Assembly: GCF_000520015.2 (NCBI RefSeq)
Contig: NZ_CP007044.2
Location: forward strand, 4,588,001-4,652,000
DNA length: 64,000 nucleotides
Direction of reading: 5' to 3'
Source: Chania multitudinisentens RB-25
GTDB taxonomy: Bacteria > Pseudomonadota > Gammaproteobacteria > Enterobacterales > Enterobacteriaceae
The translations under genes and the position numbers were made by a program. The notes beneath the pieces are model-generated. The model was not told where the DNA came from. It worked only from the letters and a program-made list of their open reading frames with translations, and did no database searches. Below are positions 6,604-15,673 of the stretch, one piece after another (within the stretch, counting starts at the first letter, position 1; each line of letters begins with the position of its first letter).

Positions 6604-8313
6604 ATGACGCAGTCCGCCAATCAGGCATTTATTAATCAGCTCAAAGGGATCGTTGGCAACGCACAGGTGCTAACCGGTGAACGCAACACCGAACGTTACC
6701 GCAAAGGTTTCCGCTCCGGCGAGGGCAAAGCGTTGGCGGTGGTGTTCCCAACCCGCCTGCTGCAACTGTGGCAGATCCTGCAAGCCTGCGTTGCTGCTGA
6801 TAAAATCGTCATTATGCAAGCGGCCAATACCGGTTTAACCGAAGGTTCAACCCCCAGCGGCAATGATTACGATCGCGAGATCGTCATTGTCAGCACCCTG
6901 CGGCTCGATCAGCTCCAAATACTGGATCAGGGTAAGCAGGTCGTCGGCTTTCCCGGCAGCACGCTGTACAAACTGGAAAAACTGCTGAAACCCTACGGGC
7001 GTGAACCGCATTCGGTGATCGGCTCTTCATGCATCGGCGCTTCGGTCATCGGCGGCGTCTGCAACAACTCCGGCGGTTCACTGGTTAAACGCGGCCCGGC
7101 CTATACCGAAATGGCGCTGTATGCCAAGCTGGATGCCAACGGTCAGTTGCATTTGGTCAATCACCTGGGGATTAAGCTCGGTGACACCCCTGAAGAGATC
7201 CTCACCCGTCTGGAACAAAGAGATTACCGGGCCGAAGATATCGAATACGGCGAATTGCGCGCCTCCGACAACGAATATGCCAGCCGGGTGCGCGACGTCG
7301 ATGCCGACACCCCTTCCCGCTTTAACGCCGATACCCGCCGCCTGTACGAAGCCTCGGGCTGCGCAGGCAAGCTGGCAGTATTTGCCGTGCGTCTGGATAC
7401 CTTTGCCAAAGAAGAAAAAGAGCAGGTGTTCTATATCGGCACCAACGATACCGCCGTACTGACCGAACTGCGCCGCCATATGCTCAGCCAGTTTGAAAAC
7501 CTGCCGGTAGCCGGTGAGTATATGCACCGCGACATTTTCGATATTGCCGAAGTGTACGGTAAAGATACGTTCATGATGATCGACAAACTCGGTACCAGCC
7601 AGCTACCACGCTTCTTTACGCTGAAAGGGGCGGTGGATGCCCGCCTCAACAAACTGCCCTTGCTGCCGCGCAATCTCACCGACTGCATGATGCAAAAACT
7701 GAGTAAGCTGGCCCCCAGCCATCTGCCGAAACGAATGAAAGAGTACCGTATCCGTTTTGAACACCATCTGCTGCTGAAAATGGCGGGCCCAGGCATACAA
7801 GAAGCACAGCAATATCTGCAACACTACTTTGCGCAGGCCAACGGGGATTTCTTCGTCTGCACGCCAGAAGAAGGCAAAAAAGCCTTCCTGCACCGTTTTG
7901 CCGCCGCGGGGGCAGCAATACGCTACCACGCCGTCCACGCCAATCAGGTAGAGGATATTCTGGCCTTGGATATCGCCCTGCGCCGCAACGATACCGAGTG
8001 GTTCGAAACCTTACCGCCGGAAATTGACAGCCAGTTAGAGTACAAACTGTATTACGGCCACTTTATGTGCCATGTGTTCCATCAGGATTATGTGGTGAAA
8101 AAAGGGGCCAATTGCCAGGCGCTGAAAGAGCAAATGCTGGCGCTCCTCAACCAGCGTGGCGCAGAATACCCCGCCGAACACAACGTCGGCCACCTGTATT
8201 ATGCCAAACCGGATTTACAGGCATTCTATAAAGATGCCGATCCTACCAACAGCTTTAACCCCGGCATCGGCAAAACCAGCAAGCAGAAGTATTGGGGCAA
8301 CCATAGCGGATAA
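6604..8313 (+). CDS. dld: D-lactate dehydrogenase, quinone-dependent, FAD-binding
   Basis: A 569-residue peripheral membrane flavoprotein that oxidises D-lactate to pyruvate and passes electrons to the quinone pool. It matches E. coli Dld (571 residues) almost throughout. The FAD-binding 4 domain in the first half carries ANTGLTEGSTP, IGSSCIGASVIGG and CNNSGGSL. The C-terminal membrane-binding cap includes CTPEEGKKAFLHRFAAAGAA and EHNVGHLY. I placed the start at 6604 because AGGGAG precedes it at the right distance and the length then matches E. coli; an ATG 33 bases upstream is also in frame but lacks a Shine-Dalgarno sequence. It is a single-gene unit followed by convergent yohC. Confidence 0.96.
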   Translation: MTQSANQAFINQLKGIVGNAQVLTGERNTERYRKGFRSGEGKALAVVFPTRLLQLWQILQACVAADKIVIMQAANTGLTEGSTPSGNDYDREIVIVSTLRLDQLQILDQGKQVVGFPGSTLYKLEKLLKPYGREPHSVIGSSCIGASVIGGVCNNSGGSLVKRGPAYTEMALYAKLDANGQLHLVNHLGIKLGDTPEEILTRLEQRDYRAEDIEYGELRASDNEYASRVRDVDADTPSRFNADTRRLYEASGCAGKLAVFAVRLDTFAKEEKEQVFYIGTNDTAVLTELRRHMLSQFENLPVAGEYMHRDIFDIAEVYGKDTFMMIDKLGTSQLPRFFTLKGAVDARLNKLPLLPRNLTDCMMQKLSKLAPSHLPKRMKEYRIRFEHHLLLKMAGPGIQEAQQYLQHYFAQANGDFFVCTPEEGKKAFLHRFAAAGAAIRYHAVHANQVEDILALDIALRRNDTEWFETLPPEIDSQLEYKLYYGHFMCHVFHQDYVVKKGANCQALKEQMLALLNQRGAEYPAEHNVGHLYYAKPDLQAFYKDADPTNSFNPGIGKTSKQKYWGNHSG

Positions 8314-8331
8314 TGCGCCAGTATTAAACGC

Positions 8332-8364
8332 AAAAGCCCCTCACACCACTACGGCATGAGGGGC
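8332..8364 (-). terminator. Terminator between convergent dld and yohC
   Basis: Perfect 8-bp stem GCCCCTCA / TGAGGGGC with a 13-nt loop. On the minus strand the stem is followed by TTTTGCG, so it best serves yohC. Without a T-run it may still slow dld transcription on the plus strand. Confidence 0.7.
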
Positions 8365-8387
8365 AACGGCACAACATGTTACCAAAC

Positions 8388-8978
8388 TCATATAAACCAG
8401 GAACCATACCCCCACAGCACCACTGTCAGCCCAAGCAGAAACTCAAGCAGCAGGATGCCGATAGCAAGCGTCGAGCTGGAAAAGATAAACCCTTCTTTGC
8501 GATCGATATTCAGGAAATGCGGAATACCGACATACAGCAGATAGGCCGAATAACACAGGCCGATAATACCGGCCAGCAGGCATAACCAAAGAACCGGATA
8601 CAGCGCAACCACTCCGCTCAGAAACATCGGGGTCGCCACATAACCGGCAAACACCATGCAGTGATGCAGGCTTGGGCGAGTTTCATAGCGCCGCGCCATC
8701 CAGTGGATCACTTTCCCCATGATCGCCACACCTGCCAACATCAGCAGGTAAAACGCCACGGCGGTATAAAGTGCAGTGATCATATCCAAACGAATGGCCT
8801 GCCCTCCACCAGAGAGCCAACCCCAGCGCGTAGTACCGATATAGGTACAAATCACCGGTATTAACGCCATTAATAACACGTGGTGGGTATACAGATGCGA
8901 GAGGGTTTCATTCTCGCTTTTAATATTTTTGAACTCGGTGCGGGGGTGCGCCAGCAATCCCCAAACATGATTGACCAT
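8388..8978 (-). CDS. yohC: YohC-like Yip1-family inner membrane protein
   Basis: A 196-residue membrane protein with about five hydrophobic helices (around residues 30-50, 70-95, 112-135, 138-158 and 170-193). The N-terminus MVNHVWGLLAHPRTEF is the hallmark of the YohC/Yip1 family in enterobacteria. I chose the ATG at 8978 because AGGAGGTGTTTC precedes it and the length agrees with E. coli YohC (195 residues). The molecular function is unknown. In E. coli yohC lies between pbpG and yohD near dld; here the same genes are nearby but separated and re-ordered. Confidence 0.85.
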   Translation of the reverse strand: MVNHVWGLLAHPRTEFKNIKSENETLSHLYTHHVLLMALIPVICTYIGTTRWGWLSGGGQAIRLDMITALYTAVAFYLLMLAGVAIMGKVIHWMARRYETRPSLHHCMVFAGYVATPMFLSGVVALYPVLWLCLLAGIIGLCYSAYLLYVGIPHFLNIDRKEGFIFSSSTLAIGILLLEFLLGLTVVLWGYGSWFI

Positions 8979-9197
8979 GAAACACCTCCTCAATTCGCCA
9001 CAAGAGTGCGGGCGGCGAACTATATGCACCTCTGACGGATACAACACCGTGCAAGAGCTGCGGCCACGGGGTTCTTTCCCCTCGGGGTAATTATAGTCTT
9101 TAGTTGCAAAAAGGGGCTTAGCGGGCAACGATAGGCCGCATAACGGTGCGCAGCCACCTGAGTCATACCTATACTGTCACTTTTGTGGAGAGATTCT

Positions 9198-9665
9198 ATG
9201 TCAGCCAAAATCCGCACCCGCCAAAGCGGGATTCATCAGGTTCAGGTTGGGCAAAACGTCATGGTTATCGAACCCTGCAACCTGTACGGTTGCCAACTGG
9301 GTGACGACGTTTTTGTCGGGCCGTTTGTCGAGATCCAAAAAAACGTCAGCGTAGGCGCGCGCAGTAAGGTGCAATCCCACAGCTTTATCTGCGAATACGT
9401 GACTATCGGTGAAGACTGTTTTATCGGCCACGGCGTTATGTTCGCCAACGATCTGTTCAAACAGGGTGCGCCTAATGCCGACCCCGCCAGTTGGGGGCGC
9501 ACCAGGATCGGCAATCGGGTTTCTATCGGTTCCGGCGCGACCGTGCTGGCCGTTGAAATCTGTGATGGTGCGGTGATCGGCGCAGGTGCGGTGGTCAGCA
9601 AAAATATCAGCCGTAAAGGTATTTATGCAGGCAATCCGGCCCGGCTGCTCAGAACGCTTGATTAG
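9198..9665 (+). CDS. Left-handed beta-helix acyltransferase (hexapeptide repeat family)
   Basis: A 155-residue protein made almost wholly of hexapeptide repeats of the [LIV]-G-x-x-x-x type (VGARSK, IGEDCF, IGNRVS, IGSGAT, IGAGAV), which wind into a triangular beta-helix trimer. The last coil ends with the GNPARLL element common to acetyl- and acyl-CoA sugar transferases. It resembles the WbbJ / WxcM N-terminal group that acetylates nucleotide sugars, but no polysaccharide genes are nearby, so the acceptor is unknown. The ATG at 9198 follows GGAGAGATTCT. It appears to be a single-gene unit. Confidence 0.8.
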   Translation: MSAKIRTRQSGIHQVQVGQNVMVIEPCNLYGCQLGDDVFVGPFVEIQKNVSVGARSKVQSHSFICEYVTIGEDCFIGHGVMFANDLFKQGAPNADPASWGRTRIGNRVSIGSGATVLAVEICDGAVIGAGAVVSKNISRKGIYAGNPARLLRTLD

Positions 9666-9736
9666 CTAAAGCAAGCGATCTGCATCGAATCCGTTGCTAT
9701 GATGTTTAGGCTACATTGATTGTTCAGATGCAATAG

Positions 9737-9751
9737 TGATAACCGTTATCA
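9737..9751. promoter_or_regulatory. Fur-like box before the DUF1460 lipoprotein gene
   Basis: TGATAACCGTTATCA is a perfect 7-1-7 inverted repeat that differs from the Fur core TGATAAT-N-ATTATCA at one base in each arm. It lies 24 bp upstream of the ATG, where a repressor would block transcription or initiation. The surrounding GTGATAACCG and CGGTATCAC also form a longer imperfect repeat. Confidence 0.5.
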
Positions 9752-9775
9752 ATTATCGGTATCACGGAGAAAAGG

Positions 9776-10609
9776 ATGCGCAGGCTCGCCTTAATCATGT
9801 TAATCCCAACGATAGTGGGATGCAGTGCCCAAAAACCTGCCGGGAATTCAATAGAAGCAACACCTACAACGGCTAACTATCAGAAAATGACGGTAACAAT
9901 GGACGATGACACAGTAAACAAGCTGCACGCCATACTGGCCCTGCACGCAGCGGTTCCACAGGCCGATAAAAGCCAGACTCTTGATCTGCTTTCACAGACA
10001 TTCCTCGGCACCCCTTATGTCGCCAATATGCTGATTGGCTCCGCCACGTTACCGGAAGAGTTGGTGATCGACTTCCGCGGGCTGGATTGCTTTACCTACC
10101 TTGACTACGTTGAGGCACTCAGGAAAGCAACCACGGAGGCGCAATTTGTTGAGAATCTGATCCACACACGCTATGTAAACGGCGATATCAATTTCCTGCA
10201 TCGCAAGCATTTTTTCACTGATTGGGCACAAACAGAACCGGCTCTCGCTGACGATATTACCGCACAGCTTAGCCCACATGCGGTGACTATCGCGAAAGAC
10301 CTTAACCGCACAGCAGAAGGTGGGGCCTATCTGCCTGGCTTACCCGTGGTGGAACGCAGTATCACCTATATCCCCAGTGAATTTGTTAACCAGCATCTGA
10401 TTGACCAATTGCAGACCGGTGACTATATCGGTATCTATACCAAACTGGCCGGGCTGGACGTTACGCACACCGGTTTCTTTATCCAGACCCCCAACGGCCC
10501 GGTGCTGCGTAATGCCTCGTCGCTCAAAGCCAATATGCAGGTGGTGGATTCACCCTTTATCGATTATGTGATGAATACGCCGGGCATCGTAGTATTGCGC
10601 CCACGCTGA
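9776..10609 (+). CDS. DUF1460 lipoprotein, NlpC/P60-like
   Basis: A 277-residue predicted lipoprotein. A short signal peptide ends in a lipobox-like IVGC, so the mature N-terminus would be C16. The body matches DUF1460 (N-acetylmuramoyl-L-alanine amidase-like) proteins of the NlpC/P60 superfamily: a conserved cysteine in LDCFTYLDYVEAL (C105) and a histidine in THTGFF (H231) are the likely catalytic pair. It is therefore probably an envelope-attached peptidase or amidase acting on cell-wall peptides, though the family has little experimental work. ACGGAGAAAAGG precedes the ATG. The Fur-like palindrome just upstream suggests iron control, which would be unexpected for a wall enzyme. Confidence 0.78.
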   Translation: MRRLALIMLIPTIVGCSAQKPAGNSIEATPTTANYQKMTVTMDDDTVNKLHAILALHAAVPQADKSQTLDLLSQTFLGTPYVANMLIGSATLPEELVIDFRGLDCFTYLDYVEALRKATTEAQFVENLIHTRYVNGDINFLHRKHFFTDWAQTEPALADDITAQLSPHAVTIAKDLNRTAEGGAYLPGLPVVERSITYIPSEFVNQHLIDQLQTGDYIGIYTKLAGLDVTHTGFFIQTPNGPVLRNASSLKANMQVVDSPFIDYVMNTPGIVVLRPR

Positions 10610-10655
10610 GCAATCTTGTTTGATACTACCGCCCGTCAATTAACGCCTGAAATTA

Positions 10656-11576
10656 TCAGGCTTTAAAACGCGAACGTACTGCCCCAAGCCCAGCGATCGC
10701 CAGCATCACAATTCCACCGGCCACCAAGCCAAACAAGGTATTTAGCAGTACCGGAAGCACACTGTTGAACAACCCACCCACGGTAGGGATCACGGCGGTA
10801 TAGCCAGCCCAATTCACAAACAGATGATGCACCGCCGGTAAACCATGGGTTAAAATTCCACCTCCGACCATAAACATGGCCACAGTGCCAACCACTGACA
10901 GCGTTTTCATCAGGTAAGGCGCAGCATTCACGATCCCCTTCCCTATCGCTTGTGCCAGAGCGCTGCGTTTACGGCTGAGATAAAATCCCAGATCGTCGAG
11001 TTTGACGATGCCCGCCACCAGACCATACACCCCCACCGTCATCGCAATAGCAATTCCACCTAGCACCATCACTTGCTGGCTGAAGGTTGCCGCTGCCACC
11101 GTTCCCAGAGTAATGGTGATAATTTCAGCAGAGAGCACAAAGTCGGTACGGATAGCACCTTTGATTTTGCGTTTCTCGTAAGCCGCGACATCTTCATCGG
11201 TGTTCAACTCTGCTGCATTTTCTGAATCGGTAGCCGGCTTGTGCCGTAGGCTGTGGTAGATCTTCTCAAAGCCTTCATAGCAAAGGTAAGCACCGCCAAC
11301 CATCAATAACGGCGTGATCGCCCAAGGCGCAAAAGCGCTGATCAATAACGCCAGCGGCACCAGAATCGCTTTGTTGATAAAAGACCCTTTTGCTACGCTC
11401 CACACCACCGGCAATTCGCGGTCAGCCCTAACCCCTGAGACTTGCTGCGCATTGAGCGCTAAATCATCCCCCAATACTCCGGCGGTCTTTTTCGCCGCCA
11501 TCTTGGTCATCAGTGAAACGTCATCAAGTAACGAAGCAATATCGTCAATCAGGGTAAGTAAGCTAGTTCCAGCCAC
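10656..11576 (-). CDS. yedI: DUF808 family inner membrane protein YedI
   Basis: A 306-residue integral membrane protein that matches E. coli YedI (305 residues). It shares the start MAGTSLLTLIDDIASLLDD and the block KKTAGVLGDDLALNAQQVSG, followed by several hydrophobic helices and a short charged loop (residues about 115-145). It has no assigned function. The start codon is GTG at 11576, preceded by AAGGATAACCGACT. Transcription converges with the DUF1460 gene, with 46 bp between the stops. Confidence 0.92.
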   Translation of the reverse strand: MAGTSLLTLIDDIASLLDDVSLMTKMAAKKTAGVLGDDLALNAQQVSGVRADRELPVVWSVAKGSFINKAILVPLALLISAFAPWAITPLLMVGGAYLCYEGFEKIYHSLRHKPATDSENAAELNTDEDVAAYEKRKIKGAIRTDFVLSAEIITITLGTVAAATFSQQVMVLGGIAIAMTVGVYGLVAGIVKLDDLGFYLSRKRSALAQAIGKGIVNAAPYLMKTLSVVGTVAMFMVGGGILTHGLPAVHHLFVNWAGYTAVIPTVGGLFNSVLPVLLNTLFGLVAGGIVMLAIAGLGAVRSRFKA

Positions 11577-11685
11577 AGTCGGTTATCCTTAATAAAAAAT
11601 ACGAAACATGCATTAGCGTAGCGGGATAAGTCACGGGCGGGAAGAGGTCACGACTTTAATCACACGGGAAAGAACATCTGGTAGA

Positions 11686-11717
11686 GAGAAAATCCCCTGC
11701 CGGAGCCCGGCAAGGGA
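11686..11717 (-). terminator. Rho-independent terminator of pbpG
   Basis: Stem TCCCcTGCCGG / CCGGCAaGGGA with one mismatch and a 3-nt loop (AGC). On the minus strand it is followed by TTTTCTC. It lies 10 bp after the pbpG stop codon. Confidence 0.8.
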
Positions 11718-11727
11718 GGCAATCACC

Positions 11728-12657
11728 TTACTCCGCTTCGTTATTCGCCAGGCGGGCGTCTTTCTGGCGGCGATAGTCACGCGCTGCCGCCGGGATAGGT
11801 TTCACTTTGCCGGTTTCAATCCAGGTACGCAGGCGGCTGGCATCCGCAAAATGGGTATATTTACCAAAAGCATCCAACACTACCAGCGACACAGAACGGT
11901 TGCCAATCACGGTACGCATCACCAGGCAATGCCCTGCCTGATTGGTAAAACCGGTCTTAGTCAGTTGAATATCCCATGCCTGGTTGTAAACCAAGTGGTT
12001 GGTATTACGGAACGGCAACGTGTAGCCAGGATCTTTGAAGGTTGCCATGTGTTCAGTTGAGGTACTGAGTTGACCGATCAGCGGATAGTGTTTCGTGGCA
12101 ATCAGTAATTTGGTCAGATCACGCGCCGTAGAAACGTTATGAATCGACAACCCGGTAGGTTCCACGTAATGCGTATGAGTCATGCCAAGAGATTTGGCCT
12201 TGGCATTCATCGCCTTGATGAACGCGTTATATCCCCCAGGATAATGGTGGGCCAAACTGGCTGCTGCACGGTTTTCCGACGACATCAGCGCCAACAGCAG
12301 CATCTCCTTGCGGCTGATTTCGCTGTTCAGACGCACGCGTGAATACACTCCTTTCATTTCCGGTGTTTGGCTGATATCCACCGATAACATTTCATCCAAC
12401 GGCAAACGGGCATCCAGCGTCACCATCGCCGTCATCAGCTTGGTGATCGACGCGATTGGCACCACTTCATCTGGATTGCGTGCATAAATCACCTTATGGC
12501 TTTGCATATCCACCACCATAGCACTGCCGGAGGCCAACTCAGGTTGGGTAGCATGCAATTTCGCCGTCTGTTCACCGGCCAGCGTACGCGGCACCACACC
12601 AATACTCGCCTGCAAAGCGAGCAGGGATAAAACCAAAATTCGGATTTTCACATGCAT
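11728..12657 (-). CDS. pbpG: D-alanyl-D-alanine endopeptidase, penicillin-binding protein 7
   Basis: A 309-residue low-molecular-weight penicillin-binding protein that cuts the D-Ala to meso-DAP cross-links of murein in the periplasm. A signal peptide ends near residue 28. The serine peptidase triad of motifs is intact: S70-I-T-K73 (SxxK), S127-E-N129 (SxN) and K234-T-G236 (KTG). The segment SSENRAAASLAHHYPGGYNAFIKAM is almost identical to E. coli PbpG (313 residues). It is transcribed alone and ends at its own terminator. Confidence 0.96.
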   Translation of the reverse strand: MHVKIRILVLSLLALQASIGVVPRTLAGEQTAKLHATQPELASGSAMVVDMQSHKVIYARNPDEVVPIASITKLMTAMVTLDARLPLDEMLSVDISQTPEMKGVYSRVRLNSEISRKEMLLLALMSSENRAAASLAHHYPGGYNAFIKAMNAKAKSLGMTHTHYVEPTGLSIHNVSTARDLTKLLIATKHYPLIGQLSTSTEHMATFKDPGYTLPFRNTNHLVYNQAWDIQLTKTGFTNQAGHCLVMRTVIGNRSVSLVVLDAFGKYTHFADASRLRTWIETGKVKPIPAAARDYRRQKDARLANNEAE

Positions 12658-12780
12658 TATTCTGTCACTGATAAGGTGGGATATTAATGCGTTGAATTAT
12701 AAGTGAGGGATATGGAATTGGCACTGTGATTGTGAGCTGCTAATTTGTGACAAATTCTGTCGAAGCGAAATACCTATACC

Positions 12781-12810
12781 CCGCGTATGTACAGGTTTGC
12801 ACATACGCGG
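12781..12810. repeat. 10-bp perfect inverted repeat between pbpG and the OMP gene
   Basis: CCGCGTATGT and ACATACGCGG are exact complements separated by 10 bp. They lie in the 218-bp gap upstream of pbpG and downstream of the OMP gene. No T-run follows on either strand, so this may be a terminator without a tail or a protein site. Confidence 0.5.
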
Positions 12811-12875
12811 AGGAAAAGTGACAGCGTTGCTGCCACCTTTCTGCAATTTGAATTACTCAAATTATTAATTAGAGA

Positions 12876-13559
12876 TTAGAAAAGATAACGCGCACCAAGC
12901 ACAAATTCGTTGGAAACCAAGCGTGCTTTCATTTGCTCATCTTTCAATCCTCTAACGTTATTGAAGTTATTGAAGCCACTTTCGATATTCCCCATATCCA
13001 CGTAGCGATAACCCAAATCGATGCTAATACGTTCAATAGGCGCATAACTCACCCCTGCACCAATCGAGTAAGCCAGGTTATTCTGTGTGCTGGCCGCGTA
13101 TTCACGCGATGGGTTACCCTGCCAGCCATCAGATTTTACCTTGGCGATACCTAAGCCAAGAGTACCATAAACAGAGAAATCATAGCCCAGCTCATAATCG
13201 CGGAATACATTGAGCATCAAACGTTGCGCATCAACTTTATGATGATTAAAGCTGCTGGTGAAAATGCTCGACCCGCTGGTGTATTCAGATTTCTTCTTGA
13301 AAACATATTCCCCTTCGGTACGCCAGCCATTGCCAAACTGATATCCGGCAGCAACCGCACCATTGAAGAAGCGTTCTTTTTCATCACCGCTAATAAAACT
13401 CCCAACGCCTGGGCGGCTGCTGGTATCCATATTTCTTGCTGACTGTTCCGCATGCAACAATTTGAGCGTTCCGTAATAGCCCTGCAAAGAGCCATCAGCA
13501 ACAGCATTACCGGCAACAGTCGCCAGAGAAACCACCAGTACCAAAGGTTTAATATTCAT
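12876..13559 (-). CDS. Outer-membrane beta-barrel protein (OmpX/opacity-type)
   Basis: A 227-residue exported protein with a signal peptide cleaved after AGNAVA (about residue 21). The mature part alternates hydrophobic and polar residues as in an eight-stranded barrel: GYYGTLKLLHAE, AAGYQFGNGWRTEGEYVFKK, FSVYGTLGLGIAKVKSDGW, SIGAGVSYAPIERISIDLGYRYVD. It ends in the outer-membrane signature VLGARYLF with a terminal phenylalanine. The ATG at 13559 follows GAGGACGC. A two-component system is encoded directly upstream on the same strand, and the gap holds a long inverted repeat, so this barrel may be its target. The cargo or ligand is unknown. Confidence 0.82.
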   Translation of the reverse strand: MNIKPLVLVVSLATVAGNAVADGSLQGYYGTLKLLHAEQSARNMDTSSRPGVGSFISGDEKERFFNGAVAAGYQFGNGWRTEGEYVFKKKSEYTSGSSIFTSSFNHHKVDAQRLMLNVFRDYELGYDFSVYGTLGLGIAKVKSDGWQGNPSREYAASTQNNLAYSIGAGVSYAPIERISIDLGYRYVDMGNIESGFNNFNNVRGLKDEQMKARLVSNEFVLGARYLF

Positions 13560-13630
13560 GCGTCCTCGCTTGAAAAATATATCATTATGATGGTAATTAA
13601 AACGAGGCTTAAAAATGGGATAAACTCCAT

Positions 13631-13688
13631 CATCGCCTGGCTTCTTTAACATCAACTCTATCAATTGAGTTAGAATAACCAGGCGATG
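13631..13688. repeat. Nested inverted repeat between the response regulator and the OMP gene
   Basis: Perfect 10-bp arms CATCGCCTGG and CCAGGCGATG enclose 38 bp, within which AACTC and GAGTT pair around an 8-nt loop. It occupies the gap between the regulator stop (13732) and the barrel start (13559). There is no T-run, so it may be an operator or an mRNA structure in the barrel leader rather than a simple terminator. Confidence 0.6.
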
Positions 13689-13731
13689 GCAGAGAAACTA
13701 TTCGGTCAATTACCTAACCTTCTAGGTATTT

Positions 13732-14343
13732 TTACTTAATAAATAGACCACCATAAGTTTTAATCAATTTGACCAGGGAATTCACTTCCAGCTTGGTAAA
13801 TAGATTAGCGCGATGTGCTTCCACGGTACGCGGTGACAGCGTTAAATCATTGGCAATTTCTTTACTGGACTTACCCTCCATAATCAGCAGGGCAATTTCA
13901 TGTTCACGTACCGAAAGGGTATTAAATTTTTCTTTTAACTCGATGGTTTCTTTCCGTTGTTTCTGCCACTGGCGCTGGTGTTCCAAAGCGCCCCCTACGG
14001 TTTCGATCAGTAAATCTGCATCAATGGGCTTGGTCAGGAATTCAAAGGCTCCCTTTTTAAATGCGCGACGGCACAGCTCAATATTACCGTGGCCGGTCAT
14101 AATGATGACCGGTATTTCCAGACCCTGCTGTTGCCATTCCTCAAGCAGCATCAGGCCCGTTTTACCCGGCATACGGATATCCAGCAGTAAACACCCTGAT
14201 AAGGTCTGCGGTTCCTCTATTTTCTGCTGAAAATCCAGAACATTTTCATAGGTTACCGTCTGCCAACCCATTGTTGACAATAATGAACTGAGCGAACAAC
14301 GGATTGCTTGGTCATCATCAATCAGGTAGATAAGCTGTTCCAT
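13732..14343 (-). CDS. FixJ/TtrR-type response regulator
   Basis: A 203-residue NarL/FixJ-class response regulator. The receiver domain (residues 1 to about 120) has the acidic pocket DDD (9-11), the phosphate acceptor D55 in CLLLDIRMPG, T83 and K105 in LTKPID. A LuxR-type helix-turn-helix follows (residues about 138-200, LSVREHEIALLI and SSKEIANDLTLSPRTVEAH). It overlaps the kinase gene upstream by one base (stop/start overlap), so the two are co-translated. The pair resembles FixLJ, TtrRS and DctB-like systems, but no nearby gene identifies the signal. Confidence 0.9.
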   Translation of the reverse strand: MEQLIYLIDDDQAIRCSLSSLLSTMGWQTVTYENVLDFQQKIEEPQTLSGCLLLDIRMPGKTGLMLLEEWQQQGLEIPVIIMTGHGNIELCRRAFKKGAFEFLTKPIDADLLIETVGGALEHQRQWQKQRKETIELKEKFNTLSVREHEIALLIMEGKSSKEIANDLTLSPRTVEAHRANLFTKLEVNSLVKLIKTYGGLFIK

Positions 14344-15662
14344 TATTCCTCCTGAGTGTTAAAAGGAAACCACAGGGTAAAACAAGCCCCCTGTCCGGCA
14401 CTGTTTTCCGCTTTAATATTGCCGTTGAGCCGTTGAACCAACGTCTCTGTCAGTGCCATCCCCAACCCTAACCCCTCTGGGCGCGTGGTGAAAAAAGGAA
14501 TAAACACTTGCTGTAATGCTTGCTCAGACAGCCCCGGCCCCCCATCCGTAATCACAATAGTCATGCCTTCAGCGGATTGTTCGGCGCTGATTGCCACCCA
14601 GGCATCACCCGTCGCCTTGTGCTGCTGTGCCTGAATGGCATTGGTGACGATGTTATGCAGGATTTGTTCAATCCACAGAGGTTCAGCTAGAAAATCAGGG
14701 AAGTTATCAGGTATTTTATTAATAATTTTAACTTTATCGCGTTTTATCTCATTTTCCAGCAGCATAGTGACTCGCTGCCAGATCTTACCCAGATTGACCT
14801 TTTGGAAAGCCGCTTGGCTGTTCGCCAATTTTTGCCGGAATTGTTGTAACAAGGCACTGATGCGTTTTATTTGCGTCACCGCCGCATCAAGCAACGGTGG
14901 CACTTTGTCTATCTGCTGTTGGTCAATCAGGCGCAAAGCGGCCTGGTTATACCCCAGAATCGCGGTCAAAGGCTGGTTCAGCTCATGCACAATACCCGCA
15001 GTGATCTCCCCCATAGCATTCAGCCGCGTCAGCTCGGAGAAATGCTCACGCAGCACCGCAATATTGCGCTGGCGTTTTTGCATACGATATTGACTGGTAA
15101 AATAAATAATCCCCGCCCAGAACAGTAAGGATAGCAGCAGTAATAACCAGGGTAACCGCGCCCAGTCAGGATCATTACCCGCCGATAATTCAAAAGGTTG
15201 CGCTGTGCTACTGAGTTCTTTATCCCATTGCCAATACGTGGGTTGATCGGCAGCCCCCAGCTCAATCAACGGCGTATTTTGCCAGTTCAAACGAATATGC
15301 TGAAAATAATGGCTTTGAGGAAGTTCAGCCAATAACGCTTTAAGATCAATCAACAACGCAAAATGCTGGGCGCTGACCCAATACGTACCATTCCCCGCAG
15401 GCAATAACGTATAGGTTGATGCCGTATGTGGCAGGGGTTTCCAGGCAAGAATCTGTGGAAATTTCTGTTGCAGTACGGAAGGATCGCTGGTCACCGACAG
15501 CAATGAAAGGATAGTTTCATGCTGAGATAACTTTACCGTAACGTCACGATATAAAATACGAAAAGCGACCGAGTGCTCTTCATATTGGTCTTGTAACGTA
15601 TAAATAACCAGCCCGCCACCGGAGAACAAGGATAAAGCCAACCAGAGAAAAATCTTGAGCAT
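14343..15662 (-). CDS. Membrane sensor histidine kinase, FixL/DctB-like
   Basis: A 439-residue kinase with a first transmembrane helix (residues about 4-22), a periplasmic sensor of roughly 145 residues, a second helix (about 170-190) and a cytoplasmic kinase core. The phosphorylated histidine is H226 in VHELNQPLTAILGYNQAALR, the form typical of HisKA kinases paired with FixJ-type regulators. The ATP-binding domain has NIVTNAIQA (N box), DGGPGLS and EGLGLGMAL (G boxes). The periplasmic domain is not one I recognise and lacks a cytoplasmic PAS domain. A perfect palindrome stands 12 bp upstream of the start. Confidence 0.9.
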   Translation of the reverse strand: MLKIFLWLALSLFSGGGLVIYTLQDQYEEHSVAFRILYRDVTVKLSQHETILSLLSVTSDPSVLQQKFPQILAWKPLPHTASTYTLLPAGNGTYWVSAQHFALLIDLKALLAELPQSHYFQHIRLNWQNTPLIELGAADQPTYWQWDKELSSTAQPFELSAGNDPDWARLPWLLLLLSLLFWAGIIYFTSQYRMQKRQRNIAVLREHFSELTRLNAMGEITAGIVHELNQPLTAILGYNQAALRLIDQQQIDKVPPLLDAAVTQIKRISALLQQFRQKLANSQAAFQKVNLGKIWQRVTMLLENEIKRDKVKIINKIPDNFPDFLAEPLWIEQILHNIVTNAIQAQQHKATGDAWVAISAEQSAEGMTIVITDGGPGLSEQALQQVFIPFFTTRPEGLGLGMALTETLVQRLNGNIKAENSAGQGACFTLWFPFNTQEE

Positions 15663-15673
15663 AATAATTCCAT

